From Agromyces cerinus subsp. cerinus (GTDB lineage: Bacteria; Actinomycetota; Actinomycetes; Actinomycetales; Microbacteriaceae), in the NCBI RefSeq assembly GCF_900142065.1, contig NZ_FSRJ01000001.1, positions 620,001 through 684,000 on the forward strand: a DNA stretch of 64,000 bases, in the 5' to 3' direction. Made by a program: the position numbers and the translations under genes. Below, piece by piece: positions 30,000 to 39,465 of this stretch. The notes under the pieces were generated by a model. It did not search any database and was not told the origin of the DNA. It saw nothing but the letters and a program-made list of their open reading frames with translations. The first letter of the stretch is position 1, and each line of letters starts with the position of its first letter.

Positions 30000-30821
30000 A
30001 TGCGAGTGCTGCAGTCGCGAATCATCGCCGAACTCAACGTCACCCCCCTCATCGACCCCGCCGAGCAGGCGCGCGTCCGCATCGACTTCCTGAAGTCGTA
30101 TCTGCGCGCGACGGGAGCCAAGGGCCTCGTGCTCGGCATCAGCGGCGGGCAGGACTCCACGCTGGCGGGGCGGCTGTGCCGGCTCGCGGTCGAAGAACTC
30201 GACGCGGAGGGCACTCCGTCGCGATTCGTCGCGGTCCGCCTGCCGTACGGTGTGCAGCGCGATGAGGACGACGCGCAGCTCGCGTTGGACTTCATCGAGC
30301 CGCAGGAGACCGTGGTCTTCAACGTCAAGGGCGGCGTCGACGGTCTCACCGAGGACTTCGCGGCGGCGACCGAGGTGCCGCTCAGCGACTTCGGCAAGGG
30401 CAACGTCAAGGCACGCATGCGGATGGTCGCGCAGTACGCTCTCGCAGGGGAGGGCGGGCTGCTCGTGGTCGGCACCGACCACGCCGCAGAGGCCGTCACC
30501 GGCTTCTTCACCAAGTACGGCGACGGGGGAGCCGATGTGCTTCCGCTCACCGGGCTCACGAAGCGGCAGGGACGGGCACTGCTCGAGCACCTCGGTGCTC
30601 CCGAGCGCCTGTACCTCAAGGTGCCGACGGCGGATCTGCTCGACGCGAACCCCGGTCAATCGGACGAGGCGAACCTCGGTCTGAGCTATGCCGACCTCGA
30701 CGCGTACCTCGAGGGCGAGGAGATCGACGAGTCGGTCGCCGAGCGCATCGAGGCCCGCTTCCTGCAGACGCGCCACAAGCGCACGGTTCCGGTGTCGATG
30801 TTCGACGAGTGGTGGCGCTGA
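30000..30821 (+). CDS. nadE: NH3-dependent NAD+ synthetase
   Basis: The 273-residue enzyme amidates deamido-NAD+ to NAD+ with ATP. The PP-loop '[15 protein letters not shown]' (S48-S53) binds pyrophosphate, '[21 protein letters not shown]' (split here: VVGTDHAAE and GFFTKYGDG) and '[11 protein letters not shown]' are conserved active-site parts, and C-terminal 'HKRTVP' is typical. Length is that of the ammonia-dependent class with no glutaminase domain. The start is ATG 30000 without a clear ribosome site. Confidence 0.96.
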   Translation: MRVLQSRIIAELNVTPLIDPAEQARVRIDFLKSYLRATGAKGLVLGISGGQDSTLAGRLCRLAVEELDAEGTPSRFVAVRLPYGVQRDEDDAQLALDFIEPQETVVFNVKGGVDGLTEDFAAATEVPLSDFGKGNVKARMRMVAQYALAGEGGLLVVGTDHAAEAVTGFFTKYGDGGADVLPLTGLTKRQGRALLEHLGAPERLYLKVPTADLLDANPGQSDEANLGLSYADLDAYLEGEEIDESVAERIEARFLQTRHKRTVPVSMFDEWWR

Positions 30822-30896
30822 GCGCCTCGGGCGCGGTGCAACGCCTCAGGCGCAGTGCGCTCGCACGTGCGGCCGAAGGCACGGACGAGACCGAGA

Positions 30897-31550
30897 TCAG
30901 CGCAGCTGGTCGCCGCTCTGCACGGTGGCCGTCGGTGCGGTGTTCGCCGTCTCGGTGGCGTCGTCGGAGATGGTGACACTGCCCTGGTACCGCTGCTGGT
31001 GCTGCTCGGCGACCCAGGCGTCCTGCTGGTCGACGGCGGCCTGCTCGGGCTCCTGGCGCTGTGTGCGCCAGCGGGCGAGGTCGTTCAGGAACTGACGGCG
31101 GGTGCGCCCGGGGTGGCGCTGCCACTCGAGGAGACGATCACGGAACTCCACGACCGCAGGGTCGAGCTGGTACCCGAATGTCGCCGACGCCCGCTTGAGC
31201 TCATGGAGCTGGTGGGCCGCCCAGTTCGCCGCGACATCCGAACCGCGGATCGGCAGCAGGCGCACGATGATGTCCGCCTGGCCCACGGCGCGGTCGGCGA
31301 GCACCTGTTCCTGCGGCGTCAACGAGTTCCACACGGAGGCCTCGGTCGCGGCGTCGACGAGCGCGGCGATCGCGGCGGCCTTCGCCTCGCGATCGCGCTG
31401 CGCGACGAGGCGCTTGATCGCGAGGTTGGCGATCCACACGGCGAGCAGTCCGGCGGCGAGCACCGCGAAGAACAGCACGACGGCCGAGAAGACCGTCGGT
31501 CGCGAAGCGCTCGTACCGAGCCAGGAGATGAGATCGTTCCACCACTGCAT
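30897..31550 (-). CDS. Conserved actinobacterial membrane protein
   Basis: The 217-residue protein has one strong N-terminal membrane segment (residues 20-43) preceded by 'MQWWNDLISWLG', then a cytoplasmic helical domain with 'AATEASVWNSLTPQEQVLADR' (split) and 'DIIVRLLPIRGSDVAANWAA', and a polar, disordered tail after about 165. I recognise no named family. The gene appears to stand alone between nadE and the small gene at 31625. Confidence 0.75.
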   Translation of the reverse strand: MQWWNDLISWLGTSASRPTVFSAVVLFFAVLAAGLLAVWIANLAIKRLVAQRDREAKAAAIAALVDAATEASVWNSLTPQEQVLADRAVGQADIIVRLLPIRGSDVAANWAAHQLHELKRASATFGYQLDPAVVEFRDRLLEWQRHPGRTRRQFLNDLARWRTQRQEPEQAAVDQQDAWVAEQHQQRYQGSVTISDDATETANTAPTATVQSGDQLR

Positions 31551-31624
31551 GGCGGCAGATTACCCCCGGGGTGGGGCGCGATGATCGAGCGTCGACGGCG
31601 CGCCCGAATACGCGTCGCGACAGC

Positions 31625-31882
31625 TCAGCGGAAGACCTCTGCGGCATCGCGCGACGACCAGAACTCGCCGAGCTCGATCGAGCGGATGCCGCCCGCGACG
31701 AGTCGTTTCGCCCCGAAGCGCAGCTCGGCGCCGACACCGCGCTGCTCGATGTGCCCGAGCACCGCGCCCTGCGGGCGGGTGACTCGCCACAGGCCCGGCG
31801 CAGCCGGCGAGATCTGCAGGCCGGGCACGACGTCGGGGAACGGTTCGCGCGTGCGCGACGCATTCGTGGCGATGGCGGACAT
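31625..31882 (-). CDS. Small conserved hypothetical protein
   Basis: An 85-residue protein with predicted beta strands: 'PGLWRVTRPQGAVLGHIEQR' and 'AELRFGAKRLV' and a C-terminal 'IELGEFWSSRDAAEVFR', which together resemble a DNA-modification or PH-like mini domain repeated in actinobacteria. ATG 31882 has GAGAGGAG 4 nt upstream; a longer ORF upstream is rejected. Function is unknown. Confidence 0.72.
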   Translation of the reverse strand: MSAIATNASRTREPFPDVVPGLQISPAAPGLWRVTRPQGAVLGHIEQRGVGAELRFGAKRLVAGGIRSIELGEFWSSRDAAEVFR

Positions 31883-32026
31883 GTCGCTCCTCTCGTGATG
31901 CAGCCGGCCCTGCGGGGTGTCACGAGCGTACGGCGGGCCACCGACATCCGATCGGTGTTCCACGATCCGTCGTCGGGCGGCAGCGCCCGGCCGGGTTCGG
32001 CCGGGCACTGCGCGGGCCCGCGCCGA

Positions 32027-33034
32027 TCAGCCGAGCACGGTGCCGTGTGCGGCGAACGGCTCGATGCGTTCGATCTCCTCGGCGGTGAGCGGTGCAGCGT
32101 CGAGTGCGGCGATGTTCTGCTCGAGCTGCACGACGCTCGAGGCGCCGATGAGCGCGCTCGAGACGAGCGGCTGGCGCAGCACCCACGTGAGGGCGAGCTG
32201 GGCGAGGGTCTGACCGCGGTCCTTCGCGATCGAGTCGAGTGCTCGAGCTCGCTCGAGGTACTCGCTGCTGATGCGGTCGGGCGAGAGGAAACGGCTCGTC
32301 GCCGCCCGTGAGCCCTCCGGAACATCGCCGCCCAGGTAACGATCGGTGAGGAGTCCCTGCGCGAGCGGCGAGTAGACGATGCTCGCGGCGCCGACCTCTT
32401 CGAGGGCCGGGAACAGGCCGTCCTCGATGTGACGGTCGAACATCGAGTACCGCGGCTGGTGGATGAGGAGCGGCACGCCCTCGGCCTCGAGTGCGGCGGC
32501 TGCGGCGCGCGTCTCGTCGGGGTCGTAGTTCGAGATGCCCACGTAGAGCGCCTTGCCCTGGCGCACCGCGGTCGCGAGCGCACCCATCGTCTCCTCGATC
32601 GGCGTCTCGGGGTCGGGCCGGTGGGAGTAGAAGATGTCGACGTACTCGAGGCCGAGACGGCCGAGGCTCTGGTCGAGCGACGACAGCACGTACTTGCGCG
32701 AACCCCACTCGCCGTACGGGCCGGGCCACATGTCGTAACCGACCTTCGACGAGATGATCAGTTCATCGCGGTAGGGCGCGAGGTCGTCGGCGAGGATGCG
32801 GCCGAAGTTCGTCTCGGCGCTGCCGGGAGGCGGTCCGTAGTTGTTCGCGAGGTCGAAGTGCGTGACGCCGAGATCGAAGGCGCGGCGTACGATCGCGCGC
32901 TGGGTGTCGTACGGGCGCTCGTGCCCGAAGTTGTGCCAGAGGCCGAGCGAGAGCGCGGGCAGTTTGAGGCCGCTGCGGCCCACCCGGTTGTACTGCATGC
33001 GGTCGTAGCGTTCGGGGAGGGCGACGTAGCTCAT
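32027..33034 (-). CDS. Aldo/keto reductase (YghZ/Gpr-like)
   Basis: The 335-residue (alpha/beta)8 barrel reduces aldehydes with NADPH. Catalytic residues are visible: Asp and Tyr in 'THFDLANNYGPPPGSAE', Lys in 'ISSKVGYDMWPGPYGEWGS' and His in 'YSHRPDPETP'. The 'GPPPGSAE' and 'WPGPYGEWGSRK' stretches match the L-glyceraldehyde 3-phosphate reductase group of E. coli YghZ (family knowledge). It starts 204 bp from the divergent ssb-like gene. Confidence 0.9.
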   Translation of the reverse strand: MSYVALPERYDRMQYNRVGRSGLKLPALSLGLWHNFGHERPYDTQRAIVRRAFDLGVTHFDLANNYGPPPGSAETNFGRILADDLAPYRDELIISSKVGYDMWPGPYGEWGSRKYVLSSLDQSLGRLGLEYVDIFYSHRPDPETPIEETMGALATAVRQGKALYVGISNYDPDETRAAAAALEAEGVPLLIHQPRYSMFDRHIEDGLFPALEEVGAASIVYSPLAQGLLTDRYLGGDVPEGSRAATSRFLSPDRISSEYLERARALDSIAKDRGQTLAQLALTWVLRQPLVSSALIGASSVVQLEQNIAALDAAPLTAEEIERIEPFAAHGTVLG

Positions 33035-33237
33035 GGAGCAACTCTAGGTCGCCGACTCGTCCTCCACAGTCGTGTGACGGTCGGCTTCCCGCACCGGTTG
33101 CGCACGCGGCGTCCGGATGCCTCGGCCGGCCCTCGATGCTGAACGGAACGCGGCTCCGGGGTGACGATCCGGCACGAGCGCCTCCCGGGGCCGCGTGCCG
33201 TCGACTCGCGGCGGCATCCGACCGAGGAGTGCAGCAC

Positions 33238-33834
33238 ATGACCGACATCATCACCGTGACCGGAGTCGTGGGAACCGATCCCAAACACCACGTCACCAAC
33301 GGCGGACTCGCCATCACCACGTTCCGGCTCGCCTCGACGCGGCGCGTGTTCGATCGTGCGAAGGGCACCTGGGAAGACGGCGAGACCAACTGGTACACCG
33401 TCTCCGCGTTCCGCCAGCTCGCCACGAACGCGAGCCTCTCGATCCGCAAGGGCGAGCGGCTCATCATCCGCGGCCGACTCCGGCTGCGGGCCTGGGAGAC
33501 CGGCGAGCGGTCGGGCACTGCCGTCGAGATCGAGGCCGATTCCATCGGGCACGACCTCGCGTGGTGCGTGACCTCCTACGCGAAGGTCCGATCCACGCGT
33601 CCAGCGGATGCCGCGGCGACGGGGTCGTCGGAGGCAGCGGCGGGCGAGGCGTTCGAGGCGCCGCAGGCGGGGTCCGAGGGAACGATCGACGATGGCACCT
33701 CCGCGTGGCCGGACATGTCGACGGCGCCGGCGATCGGATTCGATGCGGATTCCGACGTCGGCGGGGTCGACGGGGTTGCCGATGATGTCGACGACGTCGC
33801 GCTTCCCGAGCTCGAGTCGACGTTCGCCGGCTGA
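33238..33834 (+). CDS. Single-stranded DNA-binding protein, secondary
   Basis: The 198-residue protein has an N-terminal OB fold (residues 1-105: 'ITVTGVVGTDPKHHVTNGGL', 'NWYTVSAFRQLATNASLSI', 'GRLRLRAWE') and a low-complexity acidic C-terminal half. It lacks the usual SSB end 'DDIPF' and ends 'LESTFAG', so it is unlikely to be the essential replicative SSB, though it may act in recombination or competence. ATG 33238 has GAGGAG 8 nt upstream. Confidence 0.85.
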   Translation: MTDIITVTGVVGTDPKHHVTNGGLAITTFRLASTRRVFDRAKGTWEDGETNWYTVSAFRQLATNASLSIRKGERLIIRGRLRLRAWETGERSGTAVEIEADSIGHDLAWCVTSYAKVRSTRPADAAATGSSEAAAGEAFEAPQAGSEGTIDDGTSAWPDMSTAPAIGFDADSDVGGVDGVADDVDDVALPELESTFAG

Positions 33835-33931
33835 TCGGGAGTGACGGCGGCCCACGGCCCGCCCGAGCCGCCATCGCGGGCGTACCGCCTAGAATCGGCT
33901 CGGGCGGTCGCCACCGCCGGTGAGGGGAACG

Positions 33932-34420
33932 ATGAGACGGCGGTTCGGCACCAGCGCGGCCCTGGCGTTCGCCGGGGTCGCGATGCTCGTGGGCCTGACG
34001 GCGTGCACGTTCGGCGATCCCGAACCGACGGGGCCTTCGACCGCACGGCCGACGCCGACCGCACCGGGCACCGCTGCACCGACGGCGCCGGAGTTCCGTC
34101 CCGAACTCTCCGCGACCGAGAACCAGCCCTACTTCGACTGGGTGAACGGCGGCGTGATCGCCGCGAACGCCGCGGCAGGCGGGCGGGACTTCATCGACGC
34201 ACTCGTGGCCGCAGGGTTCGACCGGGCGCAGATGCAGGTCACCGCCGACACGACGACGATCGGAGAGGCGGCCGATTCGGTGCAGTTCTCCGTGCTCTTC
34301 CAGGGTGAGTGCCTGATCGGGCAGTACGGGCCGAAGTCGGATGGATACCACGGTGCGGTGCGCGCACCACTCGGCACCGGCACCTGTCTCGTCGGGCAGA
34401 CCCGCCCCATAGACTGGTAG
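33932..34420 (+). CDS. Lipoprotein, DUF6993
   Basis: The 162-residue protein has a lipoprotein signal peptide (MRRRFGTSAALAFAGVAMLV, then GLTAC with Cys 25), a Thr/Pro-rich linker and a 100-residue domain with 'PYFDWVNGGVIAANAAAGGR' and two Cys that could pair ('GECLIG' and 'GTCLVG'). The match to DUF6993 is from memory of its pattern. ATG 33932 has GAGGGG upstream. It ends 5 nt before ettA. Confidence 0.8.
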   Translation: MRRRFGTSAALAFAGVAMLVGLTACTFGDPEPTGPSTARPTPTAPGTAAPTAPEFRPELSATENQPYFDWVNGGVIAANAAAGGRDFIDALVAAGFDRAQMQVTADTTTIGEAADSVQFSVLFQGECLIGQYGPKSDGYHGAVRAPLGTGTCLVGQTRPIDW

Positions 34421-34425
34421 GCGAC

Positions 34426-36108
<1,683 letters not shown>

Positions 36109-36109
36109 C

Positions 36110-36586
36110 ATGCGCCTGCACGTGCCCACTCCGCTGCGGTGGAGCGACCTCGACGCCTACGGGCACGTGAACAACGCCCGGATGCTGAGCCTCCTCGAAG
36201 AGGCTCGCATCCAGGCGTTCTGGGTGAGCGACGACACCTCCGAGCACGCCGTCGGCGCGTCGACCGCGGTGCTCGACGCCACACCGGGGGCGACCACGAT
36301 CACCCTGATCGCCCGTCAGGAGGTCGAATACCTCGCTCCCGTCCCGTACCAGCGCCAGCCGCTCGACGTCGAGCTCTGGATCGGGCAGATCGGCGGGGCG
36401 AGCCTCGACGTCTGCTACGAGGTCTACTCACCGGTCGGCGTCGAGCCGCGAGTGCTCTACACGCGTGCGGTGACGACGGTCGTGCTGGTCGATGCGGCGA
36501 CCGAACGGCCGCGCCGCATCGGCGACACCGAACGTGCGGCGTGGGAGCCCTACCTCGCCGACCCGATCGCGTTCCGGCGGCGCTGA
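36110..36586 (+). CDS. Acyl-CoA thioesterase, 4HBT hotdog fold
   Basis: The 158-residue protein has the hotdog signature 'LRWSDLDAYGHVNNARMLSLLEEAR' (key residues D13 region, H, N, E), with the catalytic Asp and Glu of YbgC/FadM-type thioesterases. It starts one base after the ettA stop, so the pair form an operon. This ettA-thioesterase pairing recurs in actinobacteria (my recollection). Substrate is unknown. Confidence 0.88.
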   Translation: MRLHVPTPLRWSDLDAYGHVNNARMLSLLEEARIQAFWVSDDTSEHAVGASTAVLDATPGATTITLIARQEVEYLAPVPYQRQPLDVELWIGQIGGASLDVCYEVYSPVGVEPRVLYTRAVTTVVLVDAATERPRRIGDTERAAWEPYLADPIAFRRR

Positions 36587-36595
36587 GTCGCCGCT

Positions 36596-37129
36596 TCAGT
36601 CTCCGAGCGGCTCGTCGCTGAACGAGCCCTCCCAGACCGCGCGGCTTCCGGCCTCCGCGATCTGCACGAGCGTCCACGTCGAGCCCGCGGTGATCACGAG
36701 TGCACCGACCGTCAGCACTGCGCCCACGGCGAATCGGATGCCGCGGCTCGGCGAAGGCTCGGCTGAAGCGTCGCCGCCCGCCGCCCCGCGCCGCCGCACA
36801 GTGCGTTCGACGAGCGCCCAACCGCTGATCGCCACGGCCAGCACGAGCAATGCGACGAGCCACGGCACGATGTCCTCGCCCTGCGCGGTGTGCACCTGGA
36901 TGAGCGGTGCCGGCGGCACCCGCTGCTCGAGCCACTTGCCGGCCTCGATCGTGACGAGCCCGAGCGGCAGCAGCAGCATCGCGCCGATGAGGGCGGGAAG
37001 CCAGAGCACTCGGCGCGCGGCGGGCCACGCCGCGATCACGACGAGCAGCAGACCGAGCAGCGGTGTCAGCACCACGACGGCATGCACGAGCAGCACGTGC
37101 AGGGGCAGCCCCGCGAACGTGTAGTCCAT
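36596..37129 (-). CDS. DUF2231 membrane protein
   Basis: The 177-residue protein has four membrane segments and the DUF2231 start 'FAGLPLHVLLVHAVVVLTPL', with paired His residues that could bind heme or metal. It follows the Rieske gene with a 3-nt gap, so both form one operon, suggesting a membrane partner in electron transfer. Its 3' end converges with the thioesterase gene, 9 nt apart. Confidence 0.85.
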   Translation of the reverse strand: MDYTFAGLPLHVLLVHAVVVLTPLLGLLLVVIAAWPAARRVLWLPALIGAMLLLPLGLVTIEAGKWLEQRVPPAPLIQVHTAQGEDIVPWLVALLVLAVAISGWALVERTVRRRGAAGGDASAEPSPSRGIRFAVGAVLTVGALVITAGSTWTLVQIAEAGSRAVWEGSFSDEPLGD

Positions 37130-37132
37130 GGG

Positions 37133-37612
37133 TCAGGATGCTGCGACGATGCGGTCGCCCGAGACGGCCACGGCGATCGGGCTCAGGGGTTCGAGCGCCG
37201 GCCCCTGGATGACGTCGCCCGTCGCGGCGTCGAACATCGAGCCGTGGCAGGGGCAGTGGAATTCCGCGCCCGCTGCGGCGACGACGCACTGCTGGTGCGT
37301 GCAGATCGCGCTGAACGCGACGACCTGGCCGGCGGTCGGTTGCGCGAGCAATGCGGGTGCCCCGTCGATCTTGGTGTCGATGCTGCCGCCGACCGGCACG
37401 TCGGCGAGGGCTGCGATGTCGCCTCCGACGGCCGGTGCATCGGGCGCCGCGGTTGCATCGGTGGGCGGATCTTCGACGAGGCTCGGCGGTGCGTCGGTGG
37501 CCGAACCGCTCGGGCTCGGGGCATCCGCTGCACAACCGGCGAGGGCGAGAGCGCCGCCGATGGCGCCGGCGGATCCCAGGGTGAGGATGGTGCGTCGGGT
37601 GGGATCGGTCAT
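37133..37612 (-). CDS. Rieske 2Fe-2S protein, membrane-anchored
   Basis: The 159-residue protein starts with 'TRRTILTLGSAGAIGGALAL' and lipobox AGC, a Tat-type lipoprotein signal, then a Pro/Ala-rich linker and a Rieske domain with both cluster motifs 'CTHQQC' and 'CPCHGS'. The Cys and His ligands are all present. ATG 37612 has AAGGAG 9 nt upstream, preferred to ATG 37642. It probably passes electrons at the outer membrane surface together with the DUF2231 protein, separately from cytochrome bc1. Confidence 0.9.
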   Translation of the reverse strand: MTDPTRRTILTLGSAGAIGGALALAGCAADAPSPSGSATDAPPSLVEDPPTDATAAPDAPAVGGDIAALADVPVGGSIDTKIDGAPALLAQPTAGQVVAFSAICTHQQCVVAAAGAEFHCPCHGSMFDAATGDVIQGPALEPLSPIAVAVSGDRIVAAS

Positions 37613-37708
37613 CGCCAGAACTCCTTCGTCCGCGTCGCTCACGTCACGTGAGCGTCCATGGCCCCATTCTGGGACACCATCCGCGGAGAACGGCGGATTG
37701 CACAGGAT

Positions 37709-38602
37709 CTATTCAGCCGGTTCCGAAGCGCGAGCGGACTCGGGCACGCGCACCATGCCCTCTTGTGCGACGCTCGCCACCAGCACGCCCTCGCGGGTGT
37801 AGATGCGCCCGAGCGAGAGGCCTCGGCCGCCGCTCGCCGACGGCGAGTCCTGCGTGTAGAGGAGCCATTCGTCGACACGGGCGTCGCGGTGCCACCACAT
37901 GGCGTGGTCGAGGCTCGCGACCTTCAATCCGGGGGTCGCCCAGGCGACGCCGTGCGCACGCAGGATGGGTTCGAGGATCGAGTAGTCGCTCGCGTACGCG
38001 AGGGCGGCGCGGTGCATGTTCAGATCGTCGGGCAGCCGGCCGAACGCCTTCATCCACACCGCCTGGCGCGGCACCCGCTCACCCTCGACCGTGAGGTACA
38101 CGGGCGAGGGGATGTGCCGCACGTCGAACGCGCGCTCGTTCGACCAGTAGCGGGCGATGTCGTGATCGAAGGCGCCGAGCACGTCGGCCGTCGACGGCAG
38201 CGTCTCGGGGTCGGGCAGGTCGGTCGGCATCTCCACCTGGTGCGAGACGCCGTCGTCTTCGGTCTGGAACGAGGCGATGAGCGACAGGATCGGCACGCCG
38301 TTCTGGAAGGCGTGCGTGCGCCGGGTCGAGAACGAGCGGCCGTCGTGCAGGCGGTCGACCGAGAAGGTGATGGGGTGCGCCACGTCGCCGGGCCGCAGGA
38401 AGTAGCCGTGCATCGAGTGGATCGTGCGGTCGTCGGCCACGGTCCGCATCGCGGCGATGAGCGACTGGGCGAGCACCTGGCCGCCGAAGACACGCCCGAG
38501 CGGCATCCACTGCGAGGGACCGGTGAAGATGTCCTCAGTGGTGCGAGCACCCGTGTCGGTGAGGTGCAGCGTGCTCAACAGGCCGTCGATCGGACCGTTC
38601 AT
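37709..38602 (-). CDS. tesB: Acyl-CoA thioesterase II
   Basis: The 297-residue protein is a double-hotdog TesB: N-terminal 'RVFGGQVLAQSLIAAMRTV' and 'IHSMHGYFLRPGD', C-terminal 'MWWHRDARVDEWLLY' and 'GGRGLSLGRIYTREGVLVAS'. The catalytic Asp ('SLDHAMWWH'), Thr/Ser and Gln residues of the family are visible. It hydrolyses medium/long acyl-CoA. GGAGG lies 4 nt before ATG. A much longer frame upstream is a shadow of the divergent gene at 38696. Confidence 0.93.
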   Translation of the reverse strand: MNGPIDGLLSTLHLTDTGARTTEDIFTGPSQWMPLGRVFGGQVLAQSLIAAMRTVADDRTIHSMHGYFLRPGDVAHPITFSVDRLHDGRSFSTRRTHAFQNGVPILSLIASFQTEDDGVSHQVEMPTDLPDPETLPSTADVLGAFDHDIARYWSNERAFDVRHIPSPVYLTVEGERVPRQAVWMKAFGRLPDDLNMHRAALAYASDYSILEPILRAHGVAWATPGLKVASLDHAMWWHRDARVDEWLLYTQDSPSASGGRGLSLGRIYTREGVLVASVAQEGMVRVPESARASEPAE

Positions 38603-38695
38603 CGTTCCTCCGTGTCGGTGGTCGGTGACCGCTCGTGACCCTCTGAGCGTGTGACCGCCGGGGCGGCGGCGCTCTCTTGGTAGTTTAGACAGGAG

Positions 38696-39376
38696 ATGGC
38701 TCAACAACTCACGCTCGCCGACAGCTTGTCGCTCGGAGATCTGCACACCTACCTGCAGCGCGCAGGGCGCGTCGAAGACGGTTCCGTGCGCCTCATCGCG
38801 GGCTCCGGCATCCTCGCCGTGTACACCGCGATCCTGTATCCGCGGGGCATTCTCGACGAGAGCCCCACCGTGCTCGGCCTGCGCACCTTCGCCTTGGCCG
38901 ACGACGAGGAGTTCGACTCGGTCGTGCCGATGCGCTCGCTCGTCGAGCGCATCGTGCGAGCGCGGGGCGAGCTCGGCGAAGACGACGACTCCCGCCCGGT
39001 GTCGATGTCGAGGCCTCCCGAGGTCAACACGGTCACCTGGGCGGGCATCTCGCCGCCGCGGGGCGGCTGGCGGCCGCTCGGCACGACGGATTCCGCAACG
39101 CTCGAGACCGCGGCACGTGCGGGCATCGACGAGGTCGCCGAGGCGATTCCGGCCGGCACGGGGGAGCAGCTCGTGCAGCGCGTGCGCTCCGAGGTGTGGG
39201 GGCGCGGCGTCGAAGGCGTCGAGTACCTTCCCACCGGCGCTGCGTTCGCGGCTTACAGCCTCGGCTTCCTCGGCGACGACGAGGTGAAGCTCTTCGAGAC
39301 GGGTCCCTGGACCCGGCTCTCCTCGCGCCGCGGGCACGTGCTCGTGCGCCGCAAGCCCTGGACTCTGAAGGCCTGA
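38696..39376 (+). CDS. Conserved actinobacterial protein of unknown function
   Basis: The 226-residue protein is soluble with mixed alpha/beta content ('LHTYLQRAGRVEDGSVRLIA', 'GVEYLPTGAAFAAYSLGFLG') and no signal peptide. It appears well conserved in Microbacteriaceae by recollection, but no function is known. CAGGAG directly precedes ATG with almost no spacer. It is divergent from tesB (93 bp) and followed by the inverted repeat at 39386. Confidence 0.75.
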   Translation: MAQQLTLADSLSLGDLHTYLQRAGRVEDGSVRLIAGSGILAVYTAILYPRGILDESPTVLGLRTFALADDEEFDSVVPMRSLVERIVRARGELGEDDDSRPVSMSRPPEVNTVTWAGISPPRGGWRPLGTTDSATLETAARAGIDEVAEAIPAGTGEQLVQRVRSEVWGRGVEGVEYLPTGAAFAAYSLGFLGDDEVKLFETGPWTRLSSRRGHVLVRRKPWTLKA

Positions 39377-39385
39377 CTTCTGTCG

Positions 39386-39459
39386 GTTGAGCCTGTCGAA
39401 ACGCTGCCGCGCCGGTTTCGACAGGCTCAACCCACAAGAAGACAGGCTCAACCCACAAG
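39386..39459. repeat. Inverted 'TTCGACAGGCTCAAC' repeat with tandem tail
   Basis: GTTGAGCCTGTCGAAAC (39386-39402) is exactly inverted as GTTTCGACAGGCTCAAC (39415-39431), a 17-bp stem around 12 nt. Then 19 nt starting GACAGGCTCAACCCACAAG are tandemly repeated (39420-39438 and 39441-39459). It lies between convergent genes and may act as a bidirectional terminator as well as a mobile repeat. Confidence 0.9.
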
Positions 39460-39465
39460 GATGGG

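Noticed and set aside
28584-30776. A 730-residue minus-strand frame across the antiporter and nadE
   Set aside because: It has Arg/Pro/His-rich composition and overlaps tRNA-Arg and two real genes in other frames.
33238-33834. Primary replicative SSB
   Set aside because: The acidic tail lacks the usual DDIPF-type end, and the genomic context has no rpsF/rpsR ribosomal genes.
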